DNA of 64,000 nt from contig CAWUHX010000027.1 of NCBI GenBank assembly GCA_963922205.1, positions 1,116,001 to 1,180,000 on the forward strand, in the 5' to 3' direction. How positions within the stretch are numbered: position 1 is the first letter of the stretch; each line of letters opens with the position of its first letter. The DNA comes from Romanomermis culicivorax. Lineage: Eukaryota; Nematoda; Enoplea; Mermithida; Mermithidae. The translations under genes were made by a program, and so were the position numbers. Below are positions 24,901 to 35,400 of the stretch, one piece after another. The notes below the pieces were generated by a model. It had not been told where the DNA came from, did no database searches, and saw only the letters and a list, made by a program, of their open reading frames with translations.

Positions 24901-25017
24901 ATACCAGGTTTTGATGCTCCCAAATTGACAAGGCTCCCCAAAAAAATAAAATACTTTTTTCGAAAATTCACCTACCTTGTTGAAGGCGTCCTTCAATTTA
25001 TGACCCTGCAACGACAT
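12937..25017 (-). CDS. EF-hand rhomboid-family intramembrane serine protease
   Basis: Predicted multi-pass membrane protease of the rhomboid-like (RHBDL) group. Exons in order: 25017-24976, 19552-19379, 16497-16336, 16274-16102, 15551-15439, 13633-13533, 13296-12937. They sum to 375 codons with no frame break (374 residues, close to animal RHBDL proteins). It starts MSLQGHKLKDAFNK, then has two canonical EF-hand loops, D16-E27 (DLDRDGYIALSE) and D57-E68 (DDNHDGRLDYNE). A first membrane segment follows CLPPPIFF, then WRYISYILIHSGF. The catalytic serine is S239 in GASGG, followed by YALLIVHVV, and the catalytic histidine is H297 in FCGHLGG. Both catalytic residues are present, so it is predicted active. 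The EF-hands suggest calcium modulation. Introns reach 5.4 kb and contain a mariner relic, foldback and MITE insertions, and a CCTT microsatellite. Which RHBDL orthologue it is cannot be decided. Confidence 0.93.
13336..13506. repeat. (CCTT)n microsatellite filling a rhomboid intron
   Basis: About 170 bp of CCTT with CCCT and CTTT variants. It occupies most of the 236-bp intron (13297-13532) between the catalytic-serine and catalytic-histidine exons. On the transcribed strand it is a purine tract (AAGG)n. Confidence 0.95.
13905..14765. mobile_element. Degenerate copy of the CACTGTTTTTTTCCAC element
   Basis: In the rhomboid intron 13634-15438. It has CCACAAATGTGGAAAG near the left end, AAAAGCCGCGCCTGAGCTTG near the right and CCACATTATAGTGCA at the right end, as in 11407-12422. 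Terminal bases and target duplication are lost. Confidence 0.75.
14961..15068. repeat. Perfect 54-bp tandem duplication
   Basis: The segment starting GTAAATGAATGGAGATCAAA and ending TTTTTGTTTTTGATT is repeated once, head to tail, without mismatch that I can see. It is intronic and non-coding. Confidence 0.9.
15700..15943. mobile_element. AGCTGCAGCT palindrome-rich MITE, copy in rhomboid intron
   Basis: Ends TGGGAGCCATTTTCATC and, inverted, GATGGAATTTGCCCCA. The interior is dense in short palindromes of the type AGCTGCAGCT, AAGCTGCAGCTG and GAGCTGCATC. It is the same family as 17865-18356 and about 25745-26470. No clear target duplication. Confidence 0.65.
16540..16995. repeat. A/G-rich simple-sequence block
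   Basis: About 450 bp of AAAGAAAAAG-like purine-rich sequence directly upstream (transcript sense) of the rhomboid exon at 16336-16497. Similar strand-biased blocks occur at 38040-38400, 51360-51680 and 62620-63170. No gene. Confidence 0.7.
17148..18484 (+). pseudogene. Degenerate mariner transposase, interrupted by a MITE
   Basis: Translated in shifting frames it shows mariner-family blocks in order: DIRHCILYEYDLGRTATKAT (N-terminal region), WVTQKLSDHAMQQHLI, IITGDEKWVVYV (first catalytic aspartate), CDNAVHT (second aspartate), HPSYSPDIALSDYYLFRSLQ (third aspartate region) and, after the insertion, AWIAKLPAKWQSVIDSNGAY at the C-terminus. Several stop codons and frameshifts, plus a 492-bp insertion at 17865-18356, make it non-functional. 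Part of the N-terminal DNA-binding region is deleted. Terminal inverted repeats were not identified. It lies in the opposite sense inside a rhomboid intron. The family call is secure from the D-x-D order and the SPDxAxSDYxLF motif. Confidence 0.88.
17865..18356. mobile_element. Palindrome-rich MITE nested in the mariner relic
   Basis: Ends TGGGGCCAATTTGAAAG and, inverted, ...GTTGAAACCGGCCCCA. It splits the mariner C-terminal region between FENND and VETFIQN. The interior contains repeated blocks of AGCTGCAGCTTAA and AGCTGTAGCTTAACT in both orientations, so it could fold extensively. Since it interrupts mariner sequence, it is the younger of the two. Confidence 0.8.
20149..20760. repeat. Repeat block with TGACCCCCAGCAGA units
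   Basis: In rhomboid intron 1. Around 20320-20400 the motif TGACCCCCAGCAGA is iterated about four times with short spacers. Nearby are CATGTATGGTCCTGAC inverted copies (20240-20300, 20695). Similar GACCCACAGCAGAA occurs at 33855. Probably part of an undefined transposon. Confidence 0.5.
20840..21075. repeat. AT-rich AAATTTTAAATTTATTT satellite-like tract
   Basis: About 235 bp of A/T only or nearly so, built from AAATTTTAAATTTATTTAA variants, inside rhomboid intron 1. Confidence 0.85.
21965..22720. repeat. Diverged tandem duplication of about 435 bp
   Basis: Segments 21975-22260 and 22410-22700 share GAAAGTAAGTTCRAT, CTTATTACTGTAATSAA, a TTTCTACAGTAT block and TCAATMAAAA stretches in the same order. 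Each unit resembles a fragment of non-coding repeat; no reading frame is conserved between them. Confidence 0.5.
23733..24794. mobile_element. Foldback-like element, GAGCGATTCCCAA family, copy 1
   Basis: In rhomboid intron 1. The left arm has tandem units of the type TGAGCGATTCCCAACTGAGC; the right arm is their inverse, ending GATCACTTGAGAATACCCC. Between them are a T/C-rich block and its A/G-rich inverse (CTTTCTTTCATTTTC / GAAAATGAAAGAAAG), so the whole unit can fold on itself. The core holds AATAAGCATAGTCTCCC-like sequence shared with the copies at 42331 and 53799. There is no transposase. Confidence 0.8.
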
Positions 25018-25744
25018 TATTTTCGATCAATTAAACAAACAATGTAGAAAAATCAAAAAAGCAATACCGTACACTTTTATAGGAATTCATTGGCGTACGA
25101 ATAACGTTGCATAACGTGTAGTCCAAATGATCAATCTTTTCCCCTTTTCACATAATCTTTGGTACGTACGAGTATAGTATGCGAAGCAGACCGTACAAGG
25201 CCCATTTATGAGCAACGATTCTACAAAAATAAGCTCGACTTTTAACGTCAAGTTCCACAACGAGCAGCTAGAAAAGGTAATTGTCAGCTCCGAAAGCTGA
25301 GCCCAAATTTAATATCTTTTTGTCGACTTTTGATGGAAAAGAAGGAGCAAAAAGCTTCCTTTCGGGCTTCCGCATTACGCCCCAATTGCCTGTTATCTGT
25401 CTCTAAAAACCAGTTCCCCCATTTTTCTACATATAATCCAAAGAAGATAGAAAAACAAACAAGAAAGAATGCACCAACCACCAAGAAAAAAAACAAACTG
25501 CTAGTTTGGAATAATAATCAAGAGATTGGCTTCTGGCTCTACACAACTATCGTTCTTTGGCAGATATATCAAAATGATGTATAATTCCCTGGGAATCGAC
25601 GCCATTTGGTGTGTAAAAATTTCGAGAATTGTGCATCATGTGATTGATTTCCCATAGATTATGGATGCTAAGGAAGTTTTTGAAGTATAAGATTGATAGC
25701 CTCTTTTTTCTATGAAAAATTTTCGTAGAATCAGGCCAGGTTTT

Positions 25745-26470
25745 ATCGAAGAAACTATAAGCTATAGCAGCATTGCAACTAAAGTGCGGCTCAGATGTGG
25801 CTTAACTCCTTAACCAAACATTTAGAGAAAGTTAAGCTGCAGCTCAAGCTACAGTCGATATTTGTTATGTGCTGCGAGGACCATATGAAAACCTATTTTG
25901 TGCTTCAGTAGAGAATGTCTATTTTGGTCCTAATTAGCAGCTAGTTGATATGCTAACAGTCTAGATAATGGCACCATCTACCAAGTAGCAATCTTTTTAG
26001 CTTACTTGTTGTGTATGGAAATGTTTTTGTGGTCCACTATGTGAATTTTATCCAAAAGTTATTTATTTGGGGCTTTTTGACACCATGTGTGTTGCTTATA
26101 TCCATATTTCGTAGTAGTTGACAAAACATCAACAAAGGATTGCCAAAAAAAACTCGCCTACGAGTTTTGGATGAAAACGTATTTTTATGCTGGATACATC
26201 ATATTGCGAAACATCAGCAAGGCCTCTATGTGAAAAATAGACAAATACAAAAATACTTTCTATAGCAAGAATTTACACTGTAGCATAACCTGTAGCTCAA
26301 TTCAGTATGCTACAACATTGCCGTTGAGCTGAAGCTCAAGCTACAAAATATTCTTGATGTTTTTTGTTGTGTATGTCAGCAATTGTATATCATAAAGCTA
26401 CAGCTTAAGCTGTAACTCAGCTGGTGCTTAAGTCTCTCCTCCATAGTGTTTGTACAACAACAGGCTCCGA
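25745..26470. mobile_element. AGCTGCAGCT palindrome-rich element, larger diverged copy
   Basis: Left part (25790-25860) and right part (26270-26435) hold AAGCTGCAGCTCAAG and CTACAGCTTAAGCTGTAACT units as in 17865-18356. They are separated by about 400 bp of unrelated sequence, perhaps an insertion. Ends are approximate. Confidence 0.5.
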
Positions 26471-26760
26471 TTGCCAGATTGCATTCCAACGGAATACACA
26501 GTAACACCATAGTCTGTTTTTCTTAAAATGCTTCTAAATAATGAAAGTGGAAAGCAAGTAGTATTTCAGATTTTCACGATTTGCTGATAAGCAATATATC
26601 ATATAGGACGGGCAAGTTGTGAACATACTGACCTAACCTTTAACAATTTTTCGTGTGAAAAATTTAACAGTAAGACCTCTATGTAAAAGGTTTTGACTAC
26701 AGTACTGATTTGTGTCACTTTTCTATTTAGAAGCATTTGATAAAAAACAGATTATAAATG

Positions 26761-26992
26761 GTCATTTATACTTGCCTTTTCCGACCGAACGGAACGGAAC
26801 CGATCGCCAACAGCTTGAAACGTTCAGCCTGAAAATAAACTTTCGATCGCGAAGGATAACTGCAATTTTCTAGAAAATGATCGACAGTAACCTCCAACCA
26901 AACCGAACGGGACGAAAACTTCCCTTTTGTTTGGTAACGTTGCGTTGATTGCATTCCGTTCCGTTCCGCCGAAAAAGGCAAGTATAAATGAC
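26761..26992. mobile_element. 232-bp MITE with long inverted ends
   Basis: Starts GTCATTTATACTTGCCTTTT and ends in its inverse AAAAAGGCAAGTATAAATGAC, followed inward by GGAACGGAAC-type repeats on both sides; the inverted repeat is about 40 bp with few mismatches. No target duplication was resolved. Confidence 0.75.
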
Positions 26993-27993
26993 TCTCAAGA
27001 CAGTGAGTTGAAATCCTTTTATTCGATATTTATCGCGAGGACAACTCTAATTTTGATTGTTTCTACATCGTACTACGGCGCAAGAGCTGATTTTATTACA
27101 AGAAATCCGATCATCACGCATAATTACTGTAGTGTAGAAAAATTCGACAAAAAATCGAAAAATAGAAAGCCACCGATTGAGTGTGTTTTGTTTTGTGCCA
27201 TTACGCTTTTTGGCGCAAAACTTCGCGATGATATATAAGATTCTAGGCATTTGTTTCAATTGGCACAAATTTTTTTGACTAAATTGTTTTGATCCTTGAG
27301 GCTAAATTTCCTTGATTTTTTTAGGCATTCTCGACAGTCGGCACCACGGTGTTTTTTTTGTGCCAAAACATGGTTTTTGGCACAAAAAAATTTGGAATGA
27401 CACAAAAAAATTTGAGCGTTTGTGCCAATTGGCACAAAAATTTTGGCTGTTCAAACATTAAATTTCCTCGATTTTCAGACGATTTAGGGGCGGAAAATGC
27501 AAAAAATTTTCGGCGCTTCGCGCCGAGTCATTGTCAATGAATATAATATTATCTACTCGTATTTGACCCAAGCGAGCGCGAACGAGTTTTCTTCGAACAG
27601 TGTATCAGCATCGTTGCAGCAAAGTTTATAGGCTGTCAATGAATGATAAATGGAAATAAATTCTGAATATTCTCTGTTCATTCAGTCACATTCGGATTTA
27701 AAACTGAAATTCTTACTTTTTGTGCTTGATTCATTCAAATAGAAAATTCGATATCCTTAGTAATGGTACATCGTTCCGACCGAAAATTTACACAATTTTC
27801 GACTTTATTTACATTGTTCTTAAATAGGATAAGATCCGTAGTCGAAAATGGAATCAATTTGAACTTCCTGAACAATTCTGCAGTTATTTAAATTTTCTCA
27901 GCATTACATTTCTTTTCGAGTCGTCGTGAACTACTTGCACAGTTTTTTCTCATCTCACTGACGTGGTTAGTTGAAGGATATGTAGGGCACGAT

Positions 27994-28213
27994 CATACCT
28001 GTAAGACCTCCGACCAGTTGGGGGGGGGGGGGGGGGTAGGAAAAAGTCGAAATTTTTCCCAAAAAGGCCAAAAAACATACACTTTTTTGAAAATTTTTTT
28101 AATTTTTTCCAAACTGGGGGGGGGGTTGGGGGGGGAATGATTTTGGGTACAGGGTTGGCCGAGTTGGGGGGGGGTCCCCCCCCCAAACCCCCCCCCCCCA
28201 AGTACAGGTAATG
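27994..28213. mobile_element. 220-bp MITE with CATACCTGTAA ends and 8-bp target duplication
   Basis: Ends CATACCTGTAAGACC and, inverted, GTACAGGTAATG. It is flanked by the perfect 8-bp repeat GGCACGAT (27986-27993, 28214-28221). The interior is dominated by G runs on the plus strand left of centre and C runs to the right. It is a relative of the CATACATGTAA family and of 33868-34119. Confidence 0.85.
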
Positions 28214-28404
28214 GGCACGATTTTTACAAAATATTAATGCGTTAAACGTCAACTTTTTATCAAAATTTTGGCCTAAAACTTTTCCACAGCTTTCAGTATG
28301 TTTCTAGTAGAAAAATTTTCTGTGCCATTGGCACAAATTTTTTTGGCCTCTTGTGCCAATTGGCACAAATGTCCGTGCACAAAAAAAAATCGCTGGTCGG
28401 CACC

Positions 28405-30140
28405 CACTGTTTTTTTCCACGAACTTTTTTCCACAAGTGTGGAACACTGTTTTTTTCCACCAATTTTTTTCCACAAATGTGGAAAGGGGTCAATTTGTGG
28501 AAAAAAATTTTTTTCGTCTTAAAATCCGCGTTTTTTCGCTTGAAAATGCTCATAAACCTTTATTTAAGTGTTTTTGAGCTTTTTAAAGCATTCTGATAAT
28601 CATTCTGCTGATCATATATCTCAAAAGTTAGGTTGAAATTCTGTGTTCATAAATCATAATTTCCAGAAATGTATCATTCGAAAAATTTTAAAACCATTAA
28701 TTTGTTCGTAACCTTTCATAATTTTGGCCGAAAAGCTATGAGTCAGAAGCGTAGAAATTTTCCAAAAATACTTCCATGAGGCTTTTGAATTCAATTTACG
28801 TTAAGAAAAAAACAAACGCTTCAAAAAGTTTAGAAAGTTGACGTGTTGATCTTTCTCAAAAAATCTCTTAAGGAAAGCTGTGGATATCGTCATTAAATAT
28901 AAAGATATAATATCAGAGGTCCCCAAGGTCGAAAATTTAGGTAGGGGTAAAATCGTAAATTTTAAGGGTAGTACTTGAAATATGCCGTGACCTTTTTTTT
29001 TTTTTTTTTTTTTTTTTTGCTCTCAACAACTTACAAAAATGAATAATGCCCCTACTTTAGCTCCCAATCATGCAACACTTTTCACACTTTTCACACTGTT
29101 GTGCCAACTGATTCCTGCACATTTCAAGAATAGGGCACAACATACGTTTGCAAACATTGTTTCAACTAGCATCTTCAGCTGTATGGACTTATCCCATCAC
29201 TGATTAAACTTCGAACAGTGCTTCCAATTGAACATGTTGCTGCCGAATGTAGATCCCATTAGATTATGAACCACGAGTTTCAATGGACCTCGCATGTCTC
29301 GACTCTTAGCAGGAAAGTATGCCACAGCTTGGGTGGAGAAATATAACCATATGCGCACAGAAGACCCAACGCAGAAGTGGGAAAAAGGAAAGGAGAGTAT
29401 GAAGAGGAAGGATTTTAAGAACATAATGTTTTTCTTCCCAAGGGGCGATTTTTTGATTAATCACATATACATGAGTCATTATTTCATCTCCCAATTATAT
29501 TTATAATGATTTCCTACAAGTACTATATATTAATGTGCTGATATCCTTTCCTAAAAATCACTATATGGCACAGAAGTTACATACTTTTCCATTATCATTT
29601 GCTCAGTAAATGTGTCAAAAACAGCAGTGAGTAATTCTTCAGAATCACACATTCTGTAATTTTTCTCCAATTGGTATAACCTACTGAGGAGAAGATGAAG
29701 TCTAACAAAATTTTTTGCTAGAGTGAGCTGTTTTTATGGGGGTAGTAAATGAATTTTCAAATCTAAGACGGGGGTAATACCCCCCCCCATGGGGTGCTCT
29801 GTATAATATTCTTATTCAAGATTGCCAATTAAACATGAAATAATACGTTTAATATCATGAAAACTATTAAAGGTTAAATGGTAAGTAAAGGTAGACATGA
29901 TAAAAGCCGCGCCTGAGCTTGGTAATAAATAATAATGATTATTAAATTTATAACCGGCGCTTAAATTCGAGATTTCGACCTTCTAAAATGCACCGAAATG
30001 CATCTTTTCTGTATGAAAACCCTAACTTTTTTTCCACATTTGTGGAAGTAAATTTTTTCTCAAAATTTTTTTTTCCTCAAAAATTTTTTCCACATTCCAG
30101 ATTTTTTCCACATTATAGTGCAAATGTGGAAAAAACAGTG
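28405..30140. mobile_element. CACTGTTTTTTTCCAC element with nested hAT-like insertion
   Basis: Left terminus CACTGTTTTTTTCCAC is present twice (28405 and 28445); right terminus is GTGGAAAAAACAGTG. The internal sequence matches 11407-12422 and 13905-14765, for example AAAAGCCGCGCCTGAGCTTG. An 888-bp element is inserted at 28914-29801. No flanking duplication is obvious, perhaps because the left end was remodelled. Confidence 0.8.
28914..29801. mobile_element. 888-bp non-autonomous hAT element
   Basis: Ends CAGAGGTCCCC and, inverted, GGGGTGCTCTG, the classic hAT terminus. It is flanked by a perfect 8-bp duplication TATAATAT (28906-28913, 29802-29809). It interrupts the 28405-30140 element at a point where related copies read continuously. 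It contains a run of about 29 T (28989-29018) and an imperfect inverted GGTAGGGGTA/TACCCCC pair near the ends. No transposase. Confidence 0.9.
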
Positions 30141-31636
30141 CTTAGCACTTGGCGCCGAACGTAAGTATAAATACCCTTCTTATTCGGCCAGAAGCCCAGC
30201 AAATTTTGGTCAAATAGTATATTTGTATTTTCCGGCAGATCTATTAATTGTATGTGATTAATAAATTAATAAGAATTGTGAGCTTTCGCTGTTGATTTTG
30301 AGTGGGATTAGGAAATATAGTGTTTTCTTTTTTCGCACGGACCTTTTCATCATTTCGAGAAAGGAGTCAAAATTTTGTGCGTCATTTCCGCCTTTTACTG
30401 CTCAAAAGCGTTCACAACTGCGCCTTTATTTGTGCTTCCTAAGATTGTTGAAATATTCTAATGTTTTTAAATCCTATAATTTGTCAAATAATATGAAAAA
30501 TTAAGTTTTTGGAGTTCTATCGTCAAATAATCATCACAAAACATCAAAAACGATGTTTTCCGTAGAATGTTTTCCGAAATGCGTGAAAATAGCCAATGGA
30601 AAAAAGTTCAGTCGCAGATATTTTTGCTGTGATTGTATGTTCTTTTTGGATTTGCATATTGTTAAAGCGAGTGCGAGCATACACGTGCATAGGGGGGGAA
30701 GAGCCCGTGGATTATCCCCGGGCTAGGCCTTAGGTGAGGAATTTACTGTCAGCCAATTTTGGCCAACAAGTCTTCAGCTGTACGATCAGTGGTTGCACAC
30801 ATGCACACGGTCAGGAATCCCAGGATATAGAAAATGACCAACATCGATCTTTTAGTAATTTTTTTTCCAGAAATCAGGTAGTAATTTTTTTACTTTGAAA
30901 TGAAATTTTATTGCCTTTTGTATCAATAATTACTCAACAAAGTTGTTCGCTGACATTAATCATAAACTGTGTTTTAAATTAATCTTTTTTGTAATATAAT
31001 CTTTTCAAGATGTTTGTTGCATTTTACTTTGCCAAATTTTTGGTCTATAGTAAACTTTTGCCAAATTTTTTAGGATAGGGTAAATCCATACCCAACAACA
31101 TTTCTTTACTCCATTATTGACAAATCGATATTCACACTGAACATTATAAGTGCCAGTCAGTAGAAATAACGGAACATCATGTTGGTATCCTAAATAAACT
31201 GTATTTTTATAAAATTAGAAAAAAATGTGCTACCCAACGATTTTGGGATTTATCCCCGGCCTGAAACTTGCACCATGCACACGTATGAGTGCGAACTAAG
31301 AACGATAAAATTTTCTGGATTTATATTCTAGTTAATAATCAGACTAGCAACAGAAAATTTGGAACCTACAACAAACAACAAGAACTTTTAATATCGTTTT
31401 CAATGCAACAAAACGCAAAGTCAAAAAAATCAGAAATTTTCCTTTTTTAAAAAACCAAAGCCCTGTTGAAATTTTCATCCATTCACGATGAAATCGAAAG
31501 ATTTACGAATTTTTCATCGAAGAATTGTGCCAACAACTTTAATCGGACTTTTTTAACAATTTTACCCCCACCGATTTTTTTTGTTTTTCACGCTTTTCCT
31601 GTGTAAGAAAGGACAGAAACTTAAGAAAATTTACGT

Positions 31637-31706
31637 AGCAACCGGAATCGAAGTCAGAATCTGGTGTTTCAAAGGCAAGTGTCATATCCACTCGACCAAG
31701 CAGGCA
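31637..31706 (-). tRNA. tRNA-like sequence, probably SINE head or tRNA relic
   Basis: The reverse strand contains TGGTCGAGTGG, a good A box, and 40-odd nt later GACTTCGATTCC, close to a B box. The T-stem bases next to the loop do not pair and the anticodon stem is weak, so a functional tRNA is unlikely. It could be a tRNA-derived SINE. Confidence 0.3.
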
Positions 31707-31799
31707 CAACTAAACAAGACTGAAAATAATCATTTGACCAAGCATGTTTACTGACTGCTATTTTAACTAAACAACTTCATTTGGAAGAGCCTCAACAGC

Positions 31800-32110
31800 G
31801 CTGCGCCCTTCCTGAAGGAAAAAATTTTGATTTTTCGCCAAAAAACTTTCGAAAAATGGTTCAAAAATAGTAATTTTTGTCTTAAAAATGTATTTGTGGC
31901 GCGGAGAGCAGAGAAATTTTACATTTTTGACCATTTTTTATTCAAAAATAATCATTTTTCATTAAAAAATTGAGGTTTATCATTATTTTTTCCGACCTAA
32001 AGTTTGGGTCCCTATGATATCATATGGCTAGTCATGGCATATCTTGTGGGCAGATTACCATATGGCTTCCCATGGGGGTATACCCAACCCAACTAGTGGG
32101 CGCAGCTCTT
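31800..32110. repeat. Degenerate CATACATGTAATT-family MITE
   Basis: Shares the 'ggaaaaaattttgatttttcgcc', GGCGCGGAGAGC and CATATGGCTAGTCATGG-type blocks of the 10856-11307 element. Its termini have decayed. Confidence 0.6.
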
Positions 32111-32424
32111 CCCGCAGATGTCGATGTATTTTACGCCTTCACGTCCAATTACTACATGCACCCGTGTCCTGAAAAATTGCAAGTCAAGAGTAAAAATTCT
32201 TAAAATCACTTTCAAAATGTTTTTAAATTCAAGTTGTGCCAAAAAGGACTATTTTCACAAAAAAAATACTATATAAATGCTGAAAAATCAGCTAGAATTC
32301 AACATATCGGTAAGAGGTCCGGCTTACCGGGGTGAAAGCCATTTTTCCTTCCTCGATGCAGGCGGCCCGTTTTGATTACCTTAGTGTTTCAGAACTTCCA
32401 GCTGCAGTTTAAACAATAATAAAA

Positions 32425-35400
32425 ATGACAGATGTAGACGAACAACCTATGGACGTTGATGAGAAAAGCCACGGCGACGAAGTCAAACATACCACCCCCG
32501 ACACTGAAAACTTAACATTCGAAGGTATGTATGGTGATGGTTTTTTTTCAAAAAGGTGCACCAGGTTTCCCAAAAAACAACCCATCCAGAAATCTTGTTG
32601 TACCTCAGTCAGTCAAGCTCAGTTGTTTGGATATCTTCCTCCAAATCAGTTTTTCACCTTAAAATTCCATACCTGTAGCTACAGTAACCGGTGTTCTTTT
32701 ATGTCAATTTTTGCTTCATTTTTTCAGATATCCGTGAACAATGCCGCTGTATCGAGCGCGCCGAAACTACGAAAGAAGTCCGTATGATCAATCGGGCCTT
32801 ACGATCCTTAATCACCGTCCGACGTCGCTTAAATTCAACGATTTTGACGCGTCTTATCAATTATTATTTTGTCGGTCAAAATTTCGCTAAACAAAAAAGC
32901 GAATTATTATCCTATTTCAAAATTTTTCCGTCGATGGAAACGGTTGATTTTTTATTTTTTCTTCGCCGTTGAAAATTAAAAAAAACTAAATGTTTCATTT
33001 TTTCGTTTAGACGACCGAGACCATCTTGGTACCAAAATCGCCTCGCCAACAAAGAAAAGTTGGCGCCGGAGCATCGGCGAATGTCGGACTCTTACCGGAA
33101 GTCGAAACGTATTTACATTTACTGGTCGTTTTATATTTAATGAATGAAAAACGTTATGCCGAAGTAAGGTTTTTCGTTTTTTATGGAGTGGTGATTACCA
33201 AGAACTGTGAAAATCGCTGTATTGCAATTATTAGAAAATAACTTTGTTGTCAGAGGTCCAAAGTCAGATATTTAGGTAGGGGAGTTTTCACGTGGAGGCG
33301 AAGTTTGACCCCGAGCAGAACCTGACTTTTTCGGACATTTAATTTTCTTCAGCTGTATTTGATGAAATTTATAGTTTTTTAAAAAGATGAAATACCCTGA
33401 TTTTCCGGCGCCGAATTAATCATACATATTGATTCTCAAGCTTGTCATCTTTACGTTTTTAAAATTATACTTAAAATATAGTTGAAAGACTTGAAATTTT
33501 GAGTCGACCGCATGTTAGGTAGTGGCAAAATTATTTTGTTTGATCATTAATTCAAAAATAATGTTGTTCAGTTGGAAAAACGTATATTTCAAGATTTTCC
33601 TGTGAATCTAAAATTTCCCGTCCTTTTACGGATGACAGAGTGCGGAAAACACTTGATCCTGACTGACTCAATCAGATTTTCCTCCCCGAATAATCTTGCG
33701 CTACTGTCTAGGGAAAATTATGCAAAAAAAGGCGAGAAAGATGGCTAAAGAGATTTAGTGCTCATAACTAAAAATATTGAGTACATAAGCTTTACGGATT
33801 TTCAGCCAAAATATATGACAGAAAAAAATTATTCATCGTCCCCGAGTTGCCTGACCCACAGCAGAAACATACCTGTTAGAGGTTCGACCAGTTTGGGGGG
33901 AGGTAAACTCGAAATTGAAGGGGGCTCCAAAAATCTCGAAGTCTAAAAAATTTCGAAAATTTTCCCCAAAAAGCTATACTTTTTTCCTAATTTTCCCGAG
34001 TTGAGAGGGTTTCGTTCGACATTTGGGTATGGGGTTCGACCATTTGAGGAGGCTTCCGATATTTATTCATAGGGTTCGACCAAGTTGAAGATCCCCCCAT
34101 CCCCCCAATTACAGGTATGAGTGGAAATCCCATCCTATGCATGCTATGGTCTGGGTTGAAAATCAAATTTTTCGGACTTTGAGTACTAATGCCTGCTAAA
34201 CAAGCCATTTTTCCAAAGGTCAAGGTTATCCTTTGTCAAGGCCTAGTTAGAGGTAATTCACATACATACTTATACTCACTTTGGGATAGCTAGTCTGTTT
34301 GCCGTTACGCCAAACTTTTATCAAAGTGATTTTTTTTATTCGAAACTTTCGACAATGTTGTAATCTATTGATCTAAAAAATTATTACATATACATTTTGT
34401 GCGTGTACAAATTTATAAAACATACATAAGTTTCTAGGATTAATATTTTTCAGGCTGAGAAATGCAGTTTGAACATGCTAGCGCGCCTCCAAAATCAAAA
34501 TAAACGCTCTTTGGACCCGCTCGTCGCCCATGTTTACTATTTTTACGCCGTTATCGCTGAAAGACTAAATAAATTGAACGATTTGACGTAGTAAGCACGA
34601 GAGAGTCGATTTTACTGAAAAATGCTTGCTTTGGTAGTATCAAACTATACGTTTTTAAATTGACGCTTCAAGTTGATTTTAAAATACTCGAAATTCTTGA
34701 ATTTGGTCAAAACTTCTCCTACTCTCGTCAGAATTATAATCAATCATTTTTAGCTTTTTCCAAATTCGACTTCGCATGGCGACTTTACGTCACGATGAAG
34801 ACTGTCAAGCGACCTTGATCAATTGCCTGCTGAGGGCCTATTTATTACAAAATAATTACGAATTGGCGTCGGCTTTGATACCGAAAGTTAATTTTCCTCT
34901 ATCCGGTAGTACGAACCAGTGGGCTAGGTACCATTATTACGTTGGTAAATTGTCAAATATTCTAATTTAAAGCTTGAAAATATAAGTTTTTTATGAATTT
35001 TAGGAAAAATCAAGGCCAAAGAGCTGCAGTACGCCGAAGCGAAACAATCATTGCAATTAGCGTTAAGGAAAGCTCCGCAACACACAGCAATAGGATTTAA
35101 ACAGTCTGTATGTTTTAAACGGAACATTTTTTTGTCAAAGTTCTATTATTTTTGCTTTCAAGGCTCAAAAATTGCTGGTTACTGTAGAATTGTTGATGGG
35201 ACAAATTCCTGACCGTTCGTTGTTCAGAGAAGGAATCTATCGTAAATCTTTGGCGCCATATTTACAATTGGCGCAAGGTAAATTTAATTCATCTAGTTTA
35301 TTAGTAAAATTTGAAATTTCATCAAGCTATTTCCAAATTTTTTTAGCCGTTAGAGTTGGCGATGTCGAACGTTTTGATTCCACGTTGAAAAAATTTTCCG

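Larger units (their letters stand above)
25018..32424. other. 7.4 kb divergent intergenic region, repeats only
   Basis: Lies between the 5' ends of the rhomboid gene (minus) and PSMD3 (plus), so both promoters should be at its edges. At 32391-32392 an AG (TTAGTGTTTCAG) precedes the PSMD3 ATG by 32 nt and could be a leader or trans-splice acceptor. Specific elements are listed separately. The remainder (25018-25740, 26993-27990, 30141-31630) shows no convincing exon. 27330-27500 has repeated TTGGCACAAA motifs, probably another MITE. Confidence 0.5.
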
